The translations under genes were made by a program, and so were the position numbers. A stretch of DNA of 7,950 bases from Erginobacter sp964465735. Its GTDB lineage: Bacteria; Auribacterota; Erginobacteria; Erginobacterales; Erginobacteraceae. Where the stretch lies: contig CAYXKT010000127.1 of NCBI GenBank assembly GCA_964465735.1, positions 1 through 7,950 on the forward strand, given 5' to 3'. Numbering within the stretch: position 1 is the first letter of the stretch; every line of letters starts with the position of its first letter. Positions 6,555 through 7,950 of the stretch are shown here, piece by piece. The notes under the pieces were generated by a model that saw only the letters and a program-made list of their open reading frames with translations, did no database searches and was not told where the DNA came from.

Positions 6555-6578
6555 CGATATATATACGATAATATATCG
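6555..6578. promoter_or_regulatory. ModE-like operator 2 (24-bp dyad)
   Basis: Half-sites CGATATAT (6555-6562) and ATATATCG (6571-6578) form a perfect 8-base dyad with an 8-base spacer, the same frame as the site at 6458-6481. The two centres are 97 bp apart, close to nine helical turns, and so on nearly the same face of DNA. On the - strand a weak promoter could overlap it (TTGCCC at 6589-6584, then TATATA after 18 bases), which would suit repression of the receptor operon. Confidence 0.5.
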
Positions 6579-6662
6579 GGGAAGGGCAAGAAATATCTTT
6601 GCTGGCGAGGTATGATCGGGGCGCTTTATTGGGAAGCGGCGGATGTCAAGGGGAGGGCAGTG

Positions 6663-6684
6663 CCGGAAACAGGACGGTTTTCGG
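6663..6684. other. Short hairpin, terminator-like but weak
   Basis: CCGGAAAC (6663-6670) can pair with GTTTTCGG (6677-6684), 8 pairs with one G-U and a 6-base loop. On the + strand it is followed by GGTTTTCTG rather than a clean T tract, and no + strand gene ends nearby, so a terminator role is doubtful. Confidence 0.2.
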
Positions 6685-6704
6685 GGTTTTCTGTCCCCAG
6701 CTGG

Positions 6705-6749
6705 TTAAAGATCTATCTTGGCGTTTAAAGATCTGCTATATTCTATAGC
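6705..6749 (+). promoter_or_regulatory. Tandem TTAAAGATCT repeats next to promoter-like dyad
   Basis: TTAAAGATCT occurs at 6705-6714 and again at 6725-6734, exactly 20 bases apart (about two helical turns). Right after the second copy is the dyad GCTATA-TTC-TATAGC (6735-6749), which includes TATATT (6737-6742), a near-consensus -10. A good -35 is missing, as expected for an activator-dependent promoter with tandem binding sites upstream. The next + strand gene starts about 300 bases downstream, so the link to it is uncertain. Confidence 0.35.
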
Positions 6750-6819
6750 GGTATCGTTCTTAATGAGTTCACGGAATATTTCAGGTAACGTCGAAAGGAA
6801 AAATCCAATAAATCAGGTT

Positions 6820-6892
6820 ATTGCGAGGAGAGACGACGAAGCAATCTCTTTCTTTTGTGCGGAGATTGCTTTGTCACTTCGTTTTTCGCAAT
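6820..6892. repeat. REP-like ATTGCGAG hairpin repeat
   Basis: The left arm starts ATTGCGA and ends AAGCAATCTC (6820-6848); the right arm, read in reverse complement, starts ATTGCGA and ends AAGCAATCTC (6892-6862). The ends pair perfectly and the middle is degenerate. The loop is about 13 bases. The right end is followed by TGACA, giving the TGTCATTGCGA edge known from a widespread non-coding repeat (from memory). It could fold into a long hairpin in RNA and end or stabilise transcripts entering the DUF2249 gene region. Confidence 0.65.
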
Positions 6893-6903
6893 GACAAGTT
6901 CTA

Positions 6904-6909
6904 TATAAT
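6904..6909 (+). promoter_or_regulatory. Possible -10 box for DUF2249 gene
   Basis: A consensus TATAAT lies about 145 bases upstream of the preferred start codon, just after the REP-like hairpin. The region 16-18 bases upstream is T-rich (TTTTTC) and gives only a poor -35. If used, it would give a leader of about 140 bases that is GC-rich and able to form several hairpins. Confidence 0.3.
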
Positions 6910-7042
6910 TTGAGGTTTTCGTTTAGATACTAAGAAAGACCTGGATGGCTTTCGGGAGCCGGGAATGTTCCGGATGTTTCCGCAAAGATGCCCCCACCGG
7001 CAAACGCGAAATGGCCCGGACGAATAAACATAAACTAACAGC

Positions 7043-7049
7043 GGGAGGA
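7043..7049 (+). promoter_or_regulatory. Strong ribosome binding site fixing DUF2249 start
   Basis: GGGAGGA ends 6 bases before the ATG at 7056. The frame remains open back to an ATG at 6945, but that codon has no Shine-Dalgarno sequence in front of it, so 7056 is taken as the start. Confidence 0.75.
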
Positions 7050-7055
7050 ATAACT

Positions 7056-7760
7056 ATGGGAGTTAACTGGGAAGACCAAAAAAACTCATTTCCGGTAATT
7101 GATGTAAGAAAGCTGGCGACCAATTTCTTGCCGATGATCTTGCAGCGGGCGCAGCAGGTCAAAGTCGGTGAGGGGCTCTGTGTTGTCCAGAGTTTTGAGC
7201 CGAAACCTTTATATTCCGCGTTGAAAGATCTGGGGTTTGAACACCGAACCGAGAGAGTCGGCGATTTTGAATACAGAGCTTATTTCTACAGAGCAGAGAA
7301 GAAAAATATAACTTATGGCAGCGGCGCGGATATGCCGTTTAAACCAACCGCCATCTTAAATTACAAGGTAATTGATGATCAGCTGGCGGGTACAGTCGTT
7401 GATTTCTGGGAACTGATCTGGGAGAAAGAGGATTCGGCCATCGATCTGAAGACCAAGCTCCTTCTCTCAATGAGTAACGCGCTCGGCGCTTCAAGATTCC
7501 GGCAAGCTACCCGAGAACTGATAAAAGCTTATTCTTTAGGTACTACAGTTAAGGAATTGGACGAGCTGTTTTCTCTGCTTGCCTGGAATCAAGGGATTGG
7601 TTATTTCTCATCTGAGATCGGGCCTTCAACTGTGTTTGGTGTATATAAGCAGATCAAGAAAAAAGAACAGGAAGGTCGGGACCGGAAGACCATAGTCAAT
7701 GAAATCCTGAAGATCTTCGGAGATAAAAACCCGAAAGTAAATACCTTAGCTGGGAATTAG
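7056..7760 (+). CDS. DUF2249 plus AhpD/CMD-like helical domain protein
   Basis: This is a soluble cytoplasmic protein of 234 residues. Residues about 12-80 look like a DUF2249 domain (the family resembles TusA-like small folds), with the recognisable stretch FEPKPLYSALKDLGFEH (47-63) and an ending EYRAYFYR. Residues about 115-205 are helical and resemble the carboxymuconolactone decarboxylase/AhpD fold: a helix with LKTKLLLSMSNALGASRFRQ (131-150), a turn LGTTVKELDELFSL (161-174) and a closing helix with YKQIKKKEQEG. The redox CxxC expected in AhpD at about 145-150 is absent (ASRFRQ). The function is unknown; such proteins are often seen in anaerobes with redox or nitrogen-oxide genes, but no such neighbour is here. 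The base composition is lower in GC than the genes at left (hand counts of sample rows: about 47% against about 70%). No operon partner is visible. Confidence 0.8.
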   Translation: MGVNWEDQKNSFPVIDVRKLATNFLPMILQRAQQVKVGEGLCVVQSFEPKPLYSALKDLGFEHRTERVGDFEYRAYFYRAEKKNITYGSGADMPFKPTAILNYKVIDDQLAGTVVDFWELIWEKEDSAIDLKTKLLLSMSNALGASRFRQATRELIKAYSLGTTVKELDELFSLLAWNQGIGYFSSEIGPSTVFGVYKQIKKKEQEGRDRKTIVNEILKIFGDKNPKVNTLAGN

Positions 7761-7887
7761 GCAGTGTCTGGAAAAAAACCTCAAATAACTTAGGATCCAT
7801 CAACTAAACAGATTGCTCCGTTGAACCTTATCGCAAGGATAATTGCCGGCTGATAAAAATAGGAGAGAATTTTATCGAGCCGAAATG

Positions 7888-7947
7888 GCACGGATATTTA
7901 AACCTAAGTTGAGCGATTATTGCGGATGAAACGTGCTAAGATTTTGC
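7888..7947 (-). repeat. Dispersed repeat, right copy (inverted)
   Basis: The reverse complement of this stretch matches the left edge of the window, best at 7901-7918 (17 of 18 bases). It also contains GCACG (7888-7892) facing CGTGC (7932-7936), so it may fold on itself. About 110 bases upstream, CTCAAATAACTTAGG (7780-7794) resembles the reverse complement of CCTAAGTTGAG (7903-7913), so the unit may be a larger palindromic element covering most of 7778-7947. No open frame or gene is seen in 7761-7950. Confidence 0.55.
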
Positions 7948-7950
7948 CGG

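Noticed and set aside
6555..6578. Fur box
   Set aside because: The GATAAT hexamer order of a Fur site is not present; the only GATAAT falls across the spacer of the dyad.
6451..6580. The two CGATATAT dyads read as arms of one large stem-loop element
   Set aside because: They can pair with each other, but each is itself a 24-bp dyad with identical 8+8+8 geometry, which a protein operator explains better; the inner 70 bases show no matching arms.
6993..7035. CACCGGCAAACGCGAAAT..GGACG resembling the start of a GEMM c-di-GMP riboswitch
   Set aside because: The conserved GACGCAAAGC and the second helix with its G-rich receptor are missing; only short pieces match.

Overview
The window looks like a chromosomal segment from a Gram-negative bacterium, because one gene encodes an outer-membrane TonB-dependent receptor with a signal peptide. 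The high-GC genes, the DUF523-DUF1722 protein, the fused ECF ATPase and the REP-like ATTGCGAG hairpin suggest a deltaproteobacterium (Desulfuromonadales or Geobacter-like). That placement is from memory and is not proven by the sequence.

Layout. Positions 1-157 are non-coding and hold one copy of a short dispersed repeat. A two-gene + strand unit follows: a DUF523/DUF1722 (TudS/YbgA-like) protein (161-1132) and a small THEP1/DUF2478-like P-loop NTPase (1164-1643). The NTPase meets, tail to tail and with a 44-bp overlap, a four-gene operon on the - strand. In transcription order the operon is: TonB-dependent receptor (6285-4183), a fused two-domain ECF/CbiO-type ATPase (4162-2831), a small polytopic membrane protein that is the likely ECF substrate-binding (S) component (2831-2241), and an EcfT-like transmembrane protein (2244-1600). 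The last three genes are joined by TAATG and ATGA stop/start overlaps. Positions 6286-7055 are a long intergenic region. It holds an inverted-repeat element, two 24-bp dyads with the geometry of ModE (molybdenum-responsive) operators, a tandem repeat beside a promoter-like dyad, and a degenerate REP-like hairpin. A lower-GC gene (7056-7760) encodes a DUF2249 domain joined to an AhpD/CMD-like helical domain. The right edge carries an inverted copy of the repeat found at the left edge.

How it may work. The receptor, fused ATPase, S component and T component form a complete route across outer and inner membranes for one unknown ligand. The two CGATATAT/ATATATCG dyads upstream of the receptor are the best clue to it: they suggest control by a ModE-type regulator, so uptake of molybdenum, tungsten or a chelate of them. 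This is the most interesting proposal in the window and is an inference from site geometry. The NTPase next door belongs to a superfamily that also turns up near molybdate genes, which fits but does not prove the idea. The weak points are that ModE itself is not in the window, that the S component has no recognised substrate class, and that AT-rich palindromes can arise by chance.
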